Source: Clostridium lacusfryxellense (lineage in GTDB: Bacteria; Bacillota; Clostridia; Clostridiales; Clostridiaceae). From it: a stretch of DNA of 64,000 bases. Each line of letters begins with the position of its first letter. Position 1 is the first letter of the stretch. Made by a program: the position numbers and the translations under genes. This document shows positions 27,940 to 37,031 of the stretch, piece by piece. Location: the NCBI RefSeq assembly GCF_018861735.1, contig NZ_JAHLEB010000006.1:62001-126000 (forward strand), given 5' to 3'. The notes beneath the pieces were generated by a model, which saw nothing but the letters and a program-made list of their open reading frames with translations, searched no databases and was not told where the DNA came from.

Positions 27940-30933
27940 TTATGGTTTTACATATACCAAAACGCTCCAATTGCTATATACCCTTAATGTTCCAACAATT
28001 CTGTATGTTCTCATTTTATAGTAATATGTCTTTCCTGTTATTAGACCTGAATTTGTATAATTTAAACTTGTAGGTTTCGTTAATAAGCTATAAGTTCCAG
28101 AGCTTGAATCAGCTCTATACACCTCATACCCATTTGCTCCGGATACGCTGCTCCAAGCAAGCTGAATACTTTTAGAACTAATTCGAGTAGCTTTAACACT
28201 TATAGGGACAGATGGAATTGGTTTTGAATTTACAATAGTTAAAAAATAACTGTAAACTTTAACAGTACCAACCATCCTGTATGCTCTAACTTTATAGTAA
28301 TAGGTCATATTTGTTGTAAGTCCAGTATTATTATAGCTCGTACTGGTAGTCGTAGTCACTAAAGTATAAGCTCCATTACTGGCTATTGATCTATAAACTT
28401 CATATCCAGTTGCTCCATTTACTGCACTCCAACTAATATTAATACTATTATATGATGATGATATTGCTTTTAGTGATCCAGGCATAGAAGGTATTGATTT
28501 TAAGCTTATTGTAGTAGAATATCCACTATATACTTTAACAGTACCAACCATCCTATATGCTCTAACTTTATAGTAATATGTGCTATTTGTTGTAAGTCCA
28601 GTATAGTTATAACTTGCTTGCGAAGTAGTTGATATTAAAGTGTATGGGCCTGCACTAGCTGTTGCTCTATAAACTTCATATGCACTTGCTCCATTTACTA
28701 TTCCCCAACTAGTATTAGTACTATTATATGAATATGATGTTACTTTGTAACTTATCGGTGTAGTTAGTATTGGTTTTGCATTCACCACAGATGAAAATCC
28801 ACTGTACACTTTGGTAGCCACAACCAATTTATATGCCTTTACTTTATAGTAATACGTAGTATTCGTTGCAAGTGCAGTGTTGTTATAACTCGCTTGCGCA
28901 GTCGTTGATATTAATGTGTATGTTCCTGAACTGGATGTTGATCTGTAAACTTCATACCCACTTACTCCAGTTACAGAGCTCCAACTAACATTAATATTAT
29001 TGTATGAAGATGCTATAGCTTTTAAATTTGTTGGTAGTTGAGTTGCAGCAGTTATCCACTTTGCATGTAGTGTTGTATTTGCAATAACTTTATCAGTTGC
29101 AAAGTTCCATGCATTTAAATATCCGACTTCTTTGTACCAACCACTAAATGTATAACCGGTCTTTGTTGGTGCACCTGGAGCTATTATTACACTGTTATAA
29201 TTTGCACTTATATTACTTATCAGGTTTCCACCTTGACTATTTAATGTAACTGTATATTTATTTATTGTCCATTTTGCATATAGTGTTGTATTTGTAGTCA
29301 CTTTATCAGTTGTAAAGTTCCATAAGTTTAAACATCCAGTTTCCTTGTACCAACCACCAAATGTATAGCCTGTCTTTGTTGGTGCAGCCGGAGTTATTAT
29401 TGCACTGTTATAATTTACGTTTATATTACTTATCACGTTTCCACCTTGACTGTTCAATGTAACAAAGTATTTATTTATTGTCCATTTTGCATATAATATT
29501 GTATTTGTAGTCACTTTATCAGTTGTAAAGTTCCATGCATTTAAACATCCAGCTTCTTTGTACCAACCACCAAATGTATAACCTGTCTTTGTTGGTGCAG
29601 CCGGAGCTGTTATCGCACTATAATTATTCGTAATTTTACTACTTGCTACACTTCCACCTTGGCTATTAAATGTAACTGTGCTGTTAGTTATAACAACATT
29701 TAATAACGTTGTGCCATCGTAATAAAATTTGAGAATATCCTCAAAACTTTGTCCTGCAGTAGCCCTGTTTCTTGCCCCAATTTGACTCATACCTACCCCA
29801 TGACCAATACCTTTGCCATCAAAGCTATAAGTTTCAGTGGTCGTAGACGTAGCAGGATAATATACCACATTATAAAGGGCACTTTTTAAATTTAAAAAAG
29901 TTCTTGCAGCCTCTTTACTGTAATTCAAGATATATTGAGTTCCTACTGAATTTTTAAAAATCAAGCTAATGTTTTTAATCCTTCCACTATCGAATTTTGT
30001 AATTGTATTAGTATCTATTTTTACAAAGGTGTCGGTTGGTTGAACTTTTAAACTCATTTTGAATAAACTATTTATTTCCTCATTAGTAAATGTTTTTTTC
30101 CATAGATAATTTACATCGTAACCATCATAACTATCCTGTTTTGCTTTTAAATAACTTAATGAATTAGTCCATACATTTCCAGAATCCTCTGTATATCCTC
30201 CATCACTTGCGGAATAAAAGGCCGTAATAAGGTTACCTCCACTTAGCAATACCTTGCCTTTAGTAGAATCTACAGCTGCATTTACATTTAAATTCACATA
30301 TATTAACGGTTTTTCATAACCTCCATAAACTTGGCAATCAATTGTATCGCAAATACTATATCCTGTTTTGTTTATATGCTTGCTTACATTAGCCAAAGCA
30401 TAGTTTCTAGCGGCTACCGCTTGAGCTTTAAGTGCTTCGATAGGAAAATAATCGGACATTTCTAGGCCTACTACACCTTTTAAATAATCTTCTATATATA
30501 CGGTATTGACAGGTATCACCAATGTATAAATTGGTAGGATATTTGAAATCTTTGAAATTTTATTACTGGGAATGGTTTTAAAAGTCATTACTCCCAAATA
30601 ACTTCTAGAATAACTAGAAACTATCTTTATAGTATTCGAAGCATTTTTTGGAATAAAACTTATATTATCATACAAAACTCCATTTAAATCTATTTTTGCT
30701 CCACTAACTTTTAAAATATAACTTGTACCACTTTCGTAAATAACTCCATTTAATGTATAATCACCATTAAAAGTTATATTTAATTGAGTTCTACTCGCCA
30801 TACTCTCCAGGCCAACATTAATATTCTGATTGCTATAATAATCCGAACTTGTAAAAGCGTGTACATTACGTGCTAAAATAAAAACACAAGCCAGCAATGC
30901 CACTGTAAATATTCTAAATCTATTTCTCACCAT
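27940..30933 (-). CDS. SpoIID/LytB-type amidase enhancer with InlB repeats and fibronectin domains
   Basis: A 997-residue secreted protein. Signal peptide 1-26; SpoIID/LytB domain about 115-410 with VYIEDYLKGVVGLEMSDYFP, EALKAQAVAARNYAL, SDGGYTED and GKGIGHGVGMSQIGAR; three InlB-type repeats (about 425-625, each GYTF(G/S)GWYKE...LYAKW); four fibronectin type III modules (about 640-995). SpoIID-family domains act as lytic transglycosylases on denuded glycan or enhance amidases. Here the domain is fused to adhesion modules, and the gene is not near sporulation genes, so a vegetative wall role is likely. GGGGGC precedes the ATG. Confidence 0.88.
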   Translation of the reverse strand: MVRNRFRIFTVALLACVFILARNVHAFTSSDYYSNQNINVGLESMASRTQLNITFNGDYTLNGVIYESGTSYILKVSGAKIDLNGVLYDNISFIPKNASNTIKIVSSYSRSYLGVMTFKTIPSNKISKISNILPIYTLVIPVNTVYIEDYLKGVVGLEMSDYFPIEALKAQAVAARNYALANVSKHINKTGYSICDTIDCQVYGGYEKPLIYVNLNVNAAVDSTKGKVLLSGGNLITAFYSASDGGYTEDSGNVWTNSLSYLKAKQDSYDGYDVNYLWKKTFTNEEINSLFKMSLKVQPTDTFVKIDTNTITKFDSGRIKNISLIFKNSVGTQYILNYSKEAARTFLNLKSALYNVVYYPATSTTTETYSFDGKGIGHGVGMSQIGARNRATAGQSFEDILKFYYDGTTLLNVVITNSTVTFNSQGGSVASSKITNNYSAITAPAAPTKTGYTFGGWYKEAGCLNAWNFTTDKVTTNTILYAKWTINKYFVTLNSQGGNVISNINVNYNSAIITPAAPTKTGYTFGGWYKETGCLNLWNFTTDKVTTNTTLYAKWTINKYTVTLNSQGGNLISNISANYNSVIIAPGAPTKTGYTFSGWYKEVGYLNAWNFATDKVIANTTLHAKWITAATQLPTNLKAIASSYNNINVSWSSVTGVSGYEVYRSTSSSGTYTLISTTAQASYNNTALATNTTYYYKVKAYKLVVATKVYSGFSSVVNAKPILTTPISYKVTSYSYNSTNTSWGIVNGASAYEVYRATASAGPYTLISTTSQASYNYTGLTTNSTYYYKVRAYRMVGTVKVYSGYSTTISLKSIPSMPGSLKAISSSYNSINISWSAVNGATGYEVYRSIASNGAYTLVTTTTSTSYNNTGLTTNMTYYYKVRAYRMVGTVKVYSYFLTIVNSKPIPSVPISVKATRISSKSIQLAWSSVSGANGYEVYRADSSSGTYSLLTKPTSLNYTNSGLITGKTYYYKMRTYRIVGTLRVYSNWSVLVYVKP

Positions 30934-31026
30934 ATTCGCCCCCTTATTATTTATATTAATTTATATTAATTTAATTTCATTAAATTTGAGATTAAATATT
31001 ATATTCACTATCTATTATAATAATCG

Positions 31027-31059
31027 TAAAAAAAAAAGATTACTGAATACAGAAATCTT
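31027..31059 (-). terminator. Terminator of the deacetylase gene
   Basis: Minus-strand hairpin AAAGATT...AATCTTT followed by a long T-run, just after the stop at 31077. Confidence 0.8.
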
Positions 31060-31076
31060 TATTTATGATTATTTTC

Positions 31077-32009
31077 TTATTTTAATTTTCTTGCTAGGGT
31101 AGATGTTGTATCTGATACATTTACAAATATTCTGTTAACTGAATATACATTGTCTGCTCTCGAAGTTAAACCTGCTTCTGTACTTAATCCCAGAGTACAA
31201 CCTGCAACCTTTGCAGCTTTTATTGTGTTAGAATTATATGAACCATATGGGTACGCTATATAGTTTACTTTTCTTCCCAATAGTTTCTCTAACACTTGCT
31301 TTGTTTTAGTTATCGTTGTTAATTGATTTGCATAAGTTAAAGTTGCTAATTTTTCATGCTTATTAGTATGATTCTCTATCCTAATACCATTTGCATCCAT
31401 AGCTTTTATCTGCTTAGAAGTTAAAAATCGTTTATTTGTGTCTATATAGGCTGCTATCATAAATACAGTTGCCTTCTGTTTATTTGCTTTTAATATTGGA
31501 TAGGCTAATGTATAATTACTTACATAACCATCATCGAATGTTATTACTACTGGCTTTGAAGGTAGTGATGCTTTATTTTTTAAATAATTATTTAACTGAT
31601 CCATTGAGATTGTATTGTAGCCATTTTTTTTCAGGTAGCTCATATGTGCCCTAAACGTCTTTTGTGGTATTATTAGTGGATTTGAGCTTTTACTGGCTAT
31701 AGTCAAATTATGGTACATTAACACTGGAATTTTCACACTCGTTACTATTTGTGTACTATTCACTAATTTAATGTAATGACTGTCTACATAACCCGTTTTG
31801 CCCTTATAACTTACTTTATAAAAATTGCCTACTTTTCCAAGTGTGTTTACCTTCTCATTCCTTGAAAGTGATCCTAGAACAGAAGACGAAACCGATGCCC
31901 TCTGCCTTACACGTAACGCAGATGTGTTTACTACCCCACTAGCTGCTAATACTATCTGCGAACTTAATAATAGTAATATCATTACTATAAAAGCTATCTT
32001 TTTTTTCAT
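31077..32009 (-). CDS. Secreted polysaccharide deacetylase with SH3 domain
   Basis: A 310-residue protein: signal peptide (1-22), SH3_3-like domain (TSALRVRQRASVSSSVLG, GKTGYVDSHYIKL), then a NodB-homology deacetylase domain. VITFDDGY gives the catalytic and metal Asp pair, ENHTNKHEKL the metal His pair (Asn replaces the usual Ser/Gly at the first position), and IAYPYGSYN the third motif. Likely substrates are peptidoglycan GlcNAc or an exported polysaccharide. It lies between the SpoIID and L,D-transpeptidase genes, with GGGGGA before the ATG. Confidence 0.9.
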   Translation of the reverse strand: MKKKIAFIVMILLLLSSQIVLAASGVVNTSALRVRQRASVSSSVLGSLSRNEKVNTLGKVGNFYKVSYKGKTGYVDSHYIKLVNSTQIVTSVKIPVLMYHNLTIASKSSNPLIIPQKTFRAHMSYLKKNGYNTISMDQLNNYLKNKASLPSKPVVITFDDGYVSNYTLAYPILKANKQKATVFMIAAYIDTNKRFLTSKQIKAMDANGIRIENHTNKHEKLATLTYANQLTTITKTKQVLEKLLGRKVNYIAYPYGSYNSNTIKAAKVAGCTLGLSTEAGLTSRADNVYSVNRIFVNVSDTTSTLARKLK

Positions 32010-32063
32010 ATTTGTTATCCCCCAATGTTATCTATAATCCTTAGCTAATTATACTTACTTTTG

Positions 32064-33788
32064 TTAATTGACCCATATTAATGAGCCTCTAGGCATTTTG
32101 TCATAGACCCATTTCGCCATATCCACCGGCATACGAATGCATCCATGAGAAACTCTTTTACCTATCGTTCCATCAACTACTCTCCCAGAGTTAGTTAAAA
32201 TTATTGAATGTAGCATGTAATTTCCACTATACCTTGTCCAATATTTTACTATTGTTCGAGATCCTGCAACAAAAGAATATCCTTTATCTTGAATTGTGAA
32301 CAATCCTCTCTTTGATGGTGTTTTATTGTTACCCGATGCACAGGAATATGACTTCACTAAAACCCAATGCCCCGCGCTTCCAGTAAAGATATTAACTCTT
32401 TGCCTATTTAGATCCACCCAAGTAAAATAATTTGTATTACTAACGAAATTACTTGTAGTATTTGCATAAATTTCAAGTTGATTTTTACTCATGTATTTCT
32501 TATTAGTAGCTGGGTTTGTTGGTACAGAAACTTTTTTACAGGCCACCCAAATTTGAGTCCCATTAGGTTTTCTAATTAAAAAGCGATTATTACTCTCATC
32601 TTTTATTTCTACTTTTAACCCAGCATACTTTCCATATACCGGATTGGGTTGTACTAAATTAACATAAACAATTGTTGTGTTTATTTTAGAAACAGCTATC
32701 ATAAACCCACTATATGCTCTTATTTTCCCAACAGTTCGGTATGACCTCACTTTATAGTAATATGCTTTCCCTGTTATTAACCCCGAATTTACAAAATATG
32801 AACTTGTTGTTTTTGATACTAAACTATAAGTTCCTGAACTTGAAGTAGCTCTATATACTTCATAACCATTTGCTCCCGGCGAGGTGCCCCAGGTAACTTT
32901 AATTGATTTAGTATTAATTCTACTAGCCATTACATTTAAAGGCGCCACTAATAATGGTCTCGAGCTAACTGTATTTGAATAACCACCATACACTTTAACA
33001 CTACCAACCACCCTATATGCTCTAACTTTATAGTAATAAGCCTTGCTTGTTGTAAGACCATTATTATTATAACTCGTTGCTGTGCCCCTTGTTAATAAAG
33101 TGTATGTTCCTTTACTCAATGCTGCACTGTAAATCTCATAACCACTTGCTCCATTTACCCCTTTAAAACTAACCTTAATACTATTAAATCCATTCGTTTT
33201 CGCAGTAATTCCTGTTGGAACAGCTGGAGCTGTAACTATCCACTTCGAATATAGTGTTATATTCGATGTTACTTTATTAGTTGCAAAACCCCATACATTA
33301 AGACATCTAGCATCCTTGTACCAACCACCAAAGGTATAACCCGCTTTTGTTGGTGTAACCGGAACTGTAATTAGACTGTTATAATTTGTTATCTTACTTG
33401 TTACTGCACTTCCACCCTTGTTATTAAATGTAACAACATAGCTATTTATTTTCCATTTTGCAAATAGTGTTACGTTTTCAGTTATTGCTGTATTCGTAAA
33501 ATTAAACAGATTTGCAAAGGTAGTATTATCTTTATACCAGCCTCCAAATGTGTAGCCAGTTTTTGTAGGAACTGCTGGCGTAATGGCTTTTCCATTGTAT
33601 TCAACTGACAGACTTGTTCTAGCTGAACCTCCGTTTGAATTGAAGCTTACGTTAGCATGACTAATGGTTGTACCTTTCTCAGCATTATTTACTACTGTTG
33701 GTGCTATTGTGTTCGATGCTGCATTTGCAATCGCAGGAATATTTATAAACAATAGCATTAGAGATATCGTTATTAATGTTTTTTTCAA
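32064..33788 (-). CDS. L,D-transpeptidase (YkuD) with InlB repeats and fibronectin domains
   Basis: A 574-residue secreted protein. Signal peptide 1-23; two InlB-type repeats (about 48-190); two fibronectin type III modules (about 195-370); a linker; and a C-terminal YkuD domain from about residue 445. The catalytic motif is GKRVSHGCIRMP with the nucleophile Cys, and the upstream His is in LHSIILTNSG. It should form 3-3 cross-links or anchor itself and other proteins in the wall. It starts with TTG after GGGGGGCGG. Its fibronectin modules are close to those of the genes at 861 and 27940. Confidence 0.9.
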   Translation of the reverse strand: MKKTLITISLMLLFINIPAIANAASNTIAPTVVNNAEKGTTISHANVSFNSNGGSARTSLSVEYNGKAITPAVPTKTGYTFGGWYKDNTTFANLFNFTNTAITENVTLFAKWKINSYVVTFNNKGGSAVTSKITNYNSLITVPVTPTKAGYTFGGWYKDARCLNVWGFATNKVTSNITLYSKWIVTAPAVPTGITAKTNGFNSIKVSFKGVNGASGYEIYSAALSKGTYTLLTRGTATSYNNNGLTTSKAYYYKVRAYRVVGSVKVYGGYSNTVSSRPLLVAPLNVMASRINTKSIKVTWGTSPGANGYEVYRATSSSGTYSLVSKTTSSYFVNSGLITGKAYYYKVRSYRTVGKIRAYSGFMIAVSKINTTIVYVNLVQPNPVYGKYAGLKVEIKDESNNRFLIRKPNGTQIWVACKKVSVPTNPATNKKYMSKNQLEIYANTTSNFVSNTNYFTWVDLNRQRVNIFTGSAGHWVLVKSYSCASGNNKTPSKRGLFTIQDKGYSFVAGSRTIVKYWTRYSGNYMLHSIILTNSGRVVDGTIGKRVSHGCIRMPVDMAKWVYDKMPRGSLIWVN

Positions 33789-33864
33789 CTAGTCCGCCCC
33801 CCTGATAGATAAGTATTATAATTTGGTCAATAATACAATTTATGTTACTAATTCAATTAATATT

Positions 33865-33893
33865 ATTGTATTATAATTATCAATTTATGTAAA
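33865..33893 (-). promoter_or_regulatory. Promoter of the YkuD gene
   Basis: Minus strand TTTACA (33888-33893), 17-base spacer, TACAAT (33865-33870), about 77 bases before the TTG start. Confidence 0.5.
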
Positions 33894-33931
33894 TATAATT
33901 TTATCATGCCTTACTTTGTAGCTCTACTTCT

Positions 33932-33982
33932 CAACATAATCGCAATTGATTTATTTAAAATAAATCAATTGCGATTATGTTG
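33932..33982. promoter_or_regulatory. Perfect 51-bp palindrome between divergent genes
   Basis: Two perfect 25-base arms (starting CAACATAATCGCAATTG) around a single central base at 33957. It lies between the divergent promoters at 33893 and 34012, with no U-tract. It could be a cruciform-forming operator, a bidirectional transcript end or a tiny mobile-element remnant. Confidence 0.6.
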
Positions 33983-34011
33983 CGCTAAAATAAATAAATC
34001 TAATATTTCTA

Positions 34012-34040
34012 TTGACAAGTTACTTTTAAAACATTAAACT
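34012..34040 (+). promoter_or_regulatory. Promoter of the DnaD-like/sigma cassette
   Basis: Consensus TTGACA at 34012-34017, 17-base spacer, TAAACT at 34035-34040. It lies 190 bases before the first gene, leaving a long leader. Confidence 0.6.
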
Positions 34041-34139
34041 AAATTTAATATGTTGTGTATAAATAAACCATATAAGTAATTTATATGTATAATACTTTAG
34101 ATAAGATTAATTATATGCATTGTTTATACAAAATAAACC

Positions 34140-34166
34140 TTCACTGTAAATGCAGTGAATATTTTT
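34140..34166 (+). terminator. Terminator-like hairpin in the cassette leader
   Basis: TTCACTG-TAAATG-CAGTGAA followed by TATTTTT, between the promoter and the first gene. A possible attenuator; weak (7-bp stem). Confidence 0.4.
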
Positions 34167-34232
34167 AACCACCAAGTTGTTTTCAAGACAATGGAACGTT
34201 AGTTTCATTGATATTAAGGGGGAATAAATATA

Positions 34233-35195
34233 ATGGCAAAATACAGACAGCTTTTTACAGAATTCTGGAGTGATAGCTTTATTCTTGAGCTAACTCCTGA
34301 TGAAAAACTTTTCTATGTATACCTTATATCAAATCCAAAAACTACTCAGTGCGGAATTTACGAACTAAGTAGTAGAATAATAGAAATAGAAACAGGTCTC
34401 AACAAAGAAACCGTAGAAAAGCTTCTTCATAAATTTTGTGAAAGTAATAAAATTTTATATTGCCCAGCTACAAAGGAAATCATGGTGATAAATTGGATGA
34501 AATACAATGTACCTAACAATATAAATAGTATCAAATGTGTTAACCGCGAAATCGCCAGGGTAAAAAACAAAGAATTCCTTAAAATTTTATATAAGAAATG
34601 CGAATTTGATCAATTAGATGTAACTAGTATTTTTCAAAACATTGTGATAGAGGAATCTAATGATTACGAGCTCCATAGCCCTTCTACAAATAATTTACAA
34701 GCCCCTTGCAAGCCCGTCACTAGTAATAGAATAAGAAGTAATAAAGAAAAAGTAATGAATAAAAAACAAAAATTAAAAAATAAAGAAGAAGTAGCAGTAG
34801 TTCTTAAACCTGAAAATAATTTTGCAGATAGCTCTGATGGTTTAAAAGGTGTAATTAAAGTATTTGAAGAAAATGTACATGCTATCACACCTTTGGTATA
34901 TAAAAAAATATTAGAATTTACAAAACACGTAAGTAACAATGTCATAATTATGGCAATAGATGAGGCTGTAAGTCATCAGGTTAAAACTATTAACTATATT
35001 TCTAAAATATTAAATAGTTGGATAAAAAATGGAATAAAGACAGTTCAACAGGTAATAGCCTATCAAATACAGTGGGCTAATAAAAAGACGATTGTGCCAA
35101 TCAAAAGTTTTAAACCCAATGGTTTTTGTGACTATGAACAACGAACTTATGACTTTGACCTCCTAGAAAAAAAGCTATTAGGTCTACCTCTCTAG
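34233..35195 (+). CDS. DnaD-like / phage replisome-organizer type protein
   Basis: A 320-residue protein with an N-terminal winged-helix segment typical of replisome organizer and DnaD proteins (YRQLFTEFWSDSFILELTPDE, YLISNPKTTQCGIYELS). A basic low-complexity linker follows (about 165-195), then a C-terminal DnaD-type domain (YKKILEFTKHVSNNVIIMAI, INYISKILNSWIKNG). DnaD proteins bind DNA and help load helicase. It stands as the first gene of a cassette with a sigma factor and two DUF proteins, not with other phage genes. GGGGGAA precedes the ATG. Confidence 0.75.
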   Translation: MAKYRQLFTEFWSDSFILELTPDEKLFYVYLISNPKTTQCGIYELSSRIIEIETGLNKETVEKLLHKFCESNKILYCPATKEIMVINWMKYNVPNNINSIKCVNREIARVKNKEFLKILYKKCEFDQLDVTSIFQNIVIEESNDYELHSPSTNNLQAPCKPVTSNRIRSNKEKVMNKKQKLKNKEEVAVVLKPENNFADSSDGLKGVIKVFEENVHAITPLVYKKILEFTKHVSNNVIIMAIDEAVSHQVKTINYISKILNSWIKNGIKTVQQVIAYQIQWANKKTIVPIKSFKPNGFCDYEQRTYDFDLLEKKLLGLPL

Positions 35196-35247
35196 TTTGT
35201 TATTTTTAAATATTAACTTTATAAAAAATTGTAAGGCGGTGTATTTT

Positions 35248-35781
35248 ATGGAAACTCTAGTTGAAAAGGCAAAATCTAAAGATAAGTTTGCTATGGAGAA
35301 TATAATAGAAAAATTTAACTATCTTATATTCAAAGAGTCAGCAAGATACCATATTCCTGGCTATACTACTGAGGATTTAATTCAACATGGCTACCTTTCC
35401 GTGATAAAAGCTATAGCATTGTATAAACTAGGTAGCAACACTTTCAATGCCTACTGCATAAACTCTATAAGAACCAACTACAAAGCCTTATTAAAAGGAG
35501 AAATAAAACATTTTCGTGAAGTTCCAAATAACGATATGTTAGATTTTGATCTATCAAGTAATTATGAATTCACCTTAGAGGATGAGGTAATAGCCTATGC
35601 AGAAGTAGAAAAACTGTATATCTCTTTAGAAACCCTTGAACCCTTTGAACGCAGAATATTAGAAAGGTATTATATTTTAGGACAATCACTCGGAGAAATT
35701 GCTTGTGATAGCGAAAAAAGCTACTACTACTTTGCAAGGATCAAGAAAAAAGCACTAAAAAAATTAAAAGCACTTATGTAG
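35248..35781 (+). CDS. Sigma-70 family RNA polymerase sigma factor (short, sigma-like)
   Basis: About 177 residues. Region 2-like FAMENIIEKFNYLIFKESARY and DLIQHGYLSVIKAIALY; region 4-like LETLEPFERRILERYYILG with QSLGEIACDSEKSYYYFARIK as helix-turn-helix. It lacks regions 1 and 3, as do ECF-sized sigma factors. An upstream in-frame start at 35197 has no ribosome binding site; AAGGCGGTG lies before the ATG at 35248. It stands 52 bases after the DnaD-like gene and upstream of the DUF1659/DUF2922 pair, which it may control. Confidence 0.8.
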   Translation: METLVEKAKSKDKFAMENIIEKFNYLIFKESARYHIPGYTTEDLIQHGYLSVIKAIALYKLGSNTFNAYCINSIRTNYKALLKGEIKHFREVPNNDMLDFDLSSNYEFTLEDEVIAYAEVEKLYISLETLEPFERRILERYYILGQSLGEIACDSEKSYYYFARIKKKALKKLKALM

Positions 35782-35861
35782 ATATATATTAAAAACTCGC
35801 GCACAAACTTTTGCAGCAACATATATATTCAGTGAACACAAATTAAAAGGAGTGATTTAAT

Positions 35862-36086
35862 ATGGCAGTTGTATCCACAAAGGTAGCCAGTGCATTAAAA
35901 CTTACAATGAAGGTAGGAATTGATGTTAATGGCAAAGACAAATTTGTAACAAAGACAATGGGTAACTTAAAAGTTACTGCAACAGACGAGGACATATTTG
36001 CAATAGGACAAGCTATCTCTAACATCAAAACTTATCCACTATTCGGCCTTGACAGACAAGATCAGTACAGCCTAGTAACGGAATAG
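35862..36086 (+). CDS. DUF1659 family small protein
   Basis: A 74-residue protein matching the DUF1659 pattern (ALKLTMKVGIDVNGKDKF, AIGQAISNI, DQYSLVTE). DUF1659 and DUF2922 proteins occur in tandem across many Firmicutes and have no assigned function. AAAGGAG before the ATG. Third gene of the cassette. Confidence 0.85.
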   Translation: MAVVSTKVASALKLTMKVGIDVNGKDKFVTKTMGNLKVTATDEDIFAIGQAISNIKTYPLFGLDRQDQYSLVTE

Positions 36087-36156
36087 TTTGCAGCTTAAGA
36101 TCTAAATAACAAAATCAAAATTTTAAAGTTTATTAATTTAAAGGGGGACAAGTAAT

Positions 36157-36393
36157 ATGCATAATTTAGTTTTGAGATTTTTAACATCTATAGAAGGTAA
36201 GTATTTCACTTTAACAGTGGATGATATCAAAGCGGATGAGTCAGGACTACCAACTGTAACAAAAGCTGAGGTTAACGCTCTAATGGACTTAGTCATAACA
36301 AACAACATTTTCGCATCAGCAAATGGTAACTTAACTGGCAAGAAAGATGCTAAAATAGTTACTACAGATACTAGCATAGTTGATGTAGCTTAG
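36157..36393 (+). CDS. DUF2922 family small protein
   Basis: A 78-residue protein matching DUF2922: LVLRFLTSIEGKYFTLTVDD, EVNALMDLVITNNIF, GKKDAKIVTTDTS. AAAGGGGGAC before the ATG. Last gene of the cassette, followed by a strong terminator. Function unknown. Confidence 0.85.
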   Translation: MHNLVLRFLTSIEGKYFTLTVDDIKADESGLPTVTKAEVNALMDLVITNNIFASANGNLTGKKDAKIVTTDTSIVDVA

Positions 36394-36400
36394 TTAGTAA

Positions 36401-36436
36401 TATAGCGCCTCTTATGAGGCGCTATATTTTGTTTTT
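36401..36436 (+). terminator. Terminator of the sigma/DUF cassette
   Basis: TATAGCGCCTC-TTAT-GAGGCGCTATA followed by TTTTG and TTTTT; 11-base perfect arms. Confidence 0.9.
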
Positions 36437-36571
36437 CTACAAAGTAATGTAAGTTTTTAACTGACTTCCTATTTTAATGTCTTATTTTGTCAATAATTAG
36501 AATACGATAACTTCATAAATTAAAAGGTATTATTTATAATTATAGAGAATATATATATGTATAAGTATATT

Positions 36572-36669
36572 ATGGGAAACGAAGAAATGCGTTCTTTATC
36601 TGGGCACCTGGAGCGTATGGAGTTTATGGTGCAACCCACCCGATCTGTTTAAGCAGATTGGTTTTTTTT
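36572..36669 (+). ncRNA. Candidate structured small RNA with intrinsic terminator
   Basis: A TATAAT box at 36535 precedes a non-coding stretch with AAGAA/TTCTT hairpin, then TGGGCACC paired to GGTG-CAA-CCCA (36601-36638). The 19-base loop holds TGGAGCGTA-TGGAGTTTA. A terminator CCGATCTG-TTTAAG-CAGATTGG with eight T follows (36640-36669). No open frame with a ribosome binding site lies inside. It was not recognised as a known riboswitch, and the start is uncertain. Confidence 0.5.
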
Positions 36670-36743
36670 ATGTTTTTTTTGAAACTTTATTAAATAAAAC
36701 TGTAATAATATATTGAGTGTAAAATAAAGGGAGGAAGTCTAAA

Positions 36744-37008
36744 ATGTATTTTAAAGGACTATTCACAAAAAAGATATCCATAAAAAAAGGGGTAGATTTA
36801 CTTTCCGAATATTGCAAAGTAAACGGATTTGATGATAATACCCAATGGAAGAAGACTACACATTCTAAAGGAATATTTGCATATCACAGACATTCAAATA
36901 AACTGATATCAAATAAACTGGGTGTCATGTCATCCTAGTCGTGGAAGTCAAAACTATAGTGTATGGATCGACTTAGTAACTAAAGATATAATTGAAATTG
37001 CAAGGTAA
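36744..37008 (+). pseudogene. Small hypothetical gene, frameshifted
   Basis: Starts with ATG after GGGAGG. The first frame reads MYFKGLFTKK... to a stop at 36938. A second frame beginning around 36920 reads WVSCHPSRGSQNYSVWIDLV and TKDIIEIAR to a stop at 37008. The junction lies in the imperfect duplication TCAAATAAACTGATA / TCAAATAAACTGGGT. The joined product would be about 87 residues of unknown function. Confidence 0.55.
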
Positions 37009-37031
37009 TATATATCTAAAAACTTCTCCTG

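Noticed and set aside
27863-27970. Longer N-terminus of the SH3 L,D-transpeptidase from 27970
   Set aside because: It overlaps the upstream gene, has no ribosome binding site and buries the signal anchor; the TTG at 27862 with GGGGGG fits better.
28000-29640. CRISPR-like periodic repeats
   Set aside because: The periodicity comes from fibronectin and InlB protein modules of 60-90 codons in an open frame.
36572-36669. Identity as a known riboswitch (c-di-GMP, ZTP, T-box, glycine, fluoride)
   Set aside because: None of the conserved cores of these classes is present; kept only as an unassigned RNA candidate.
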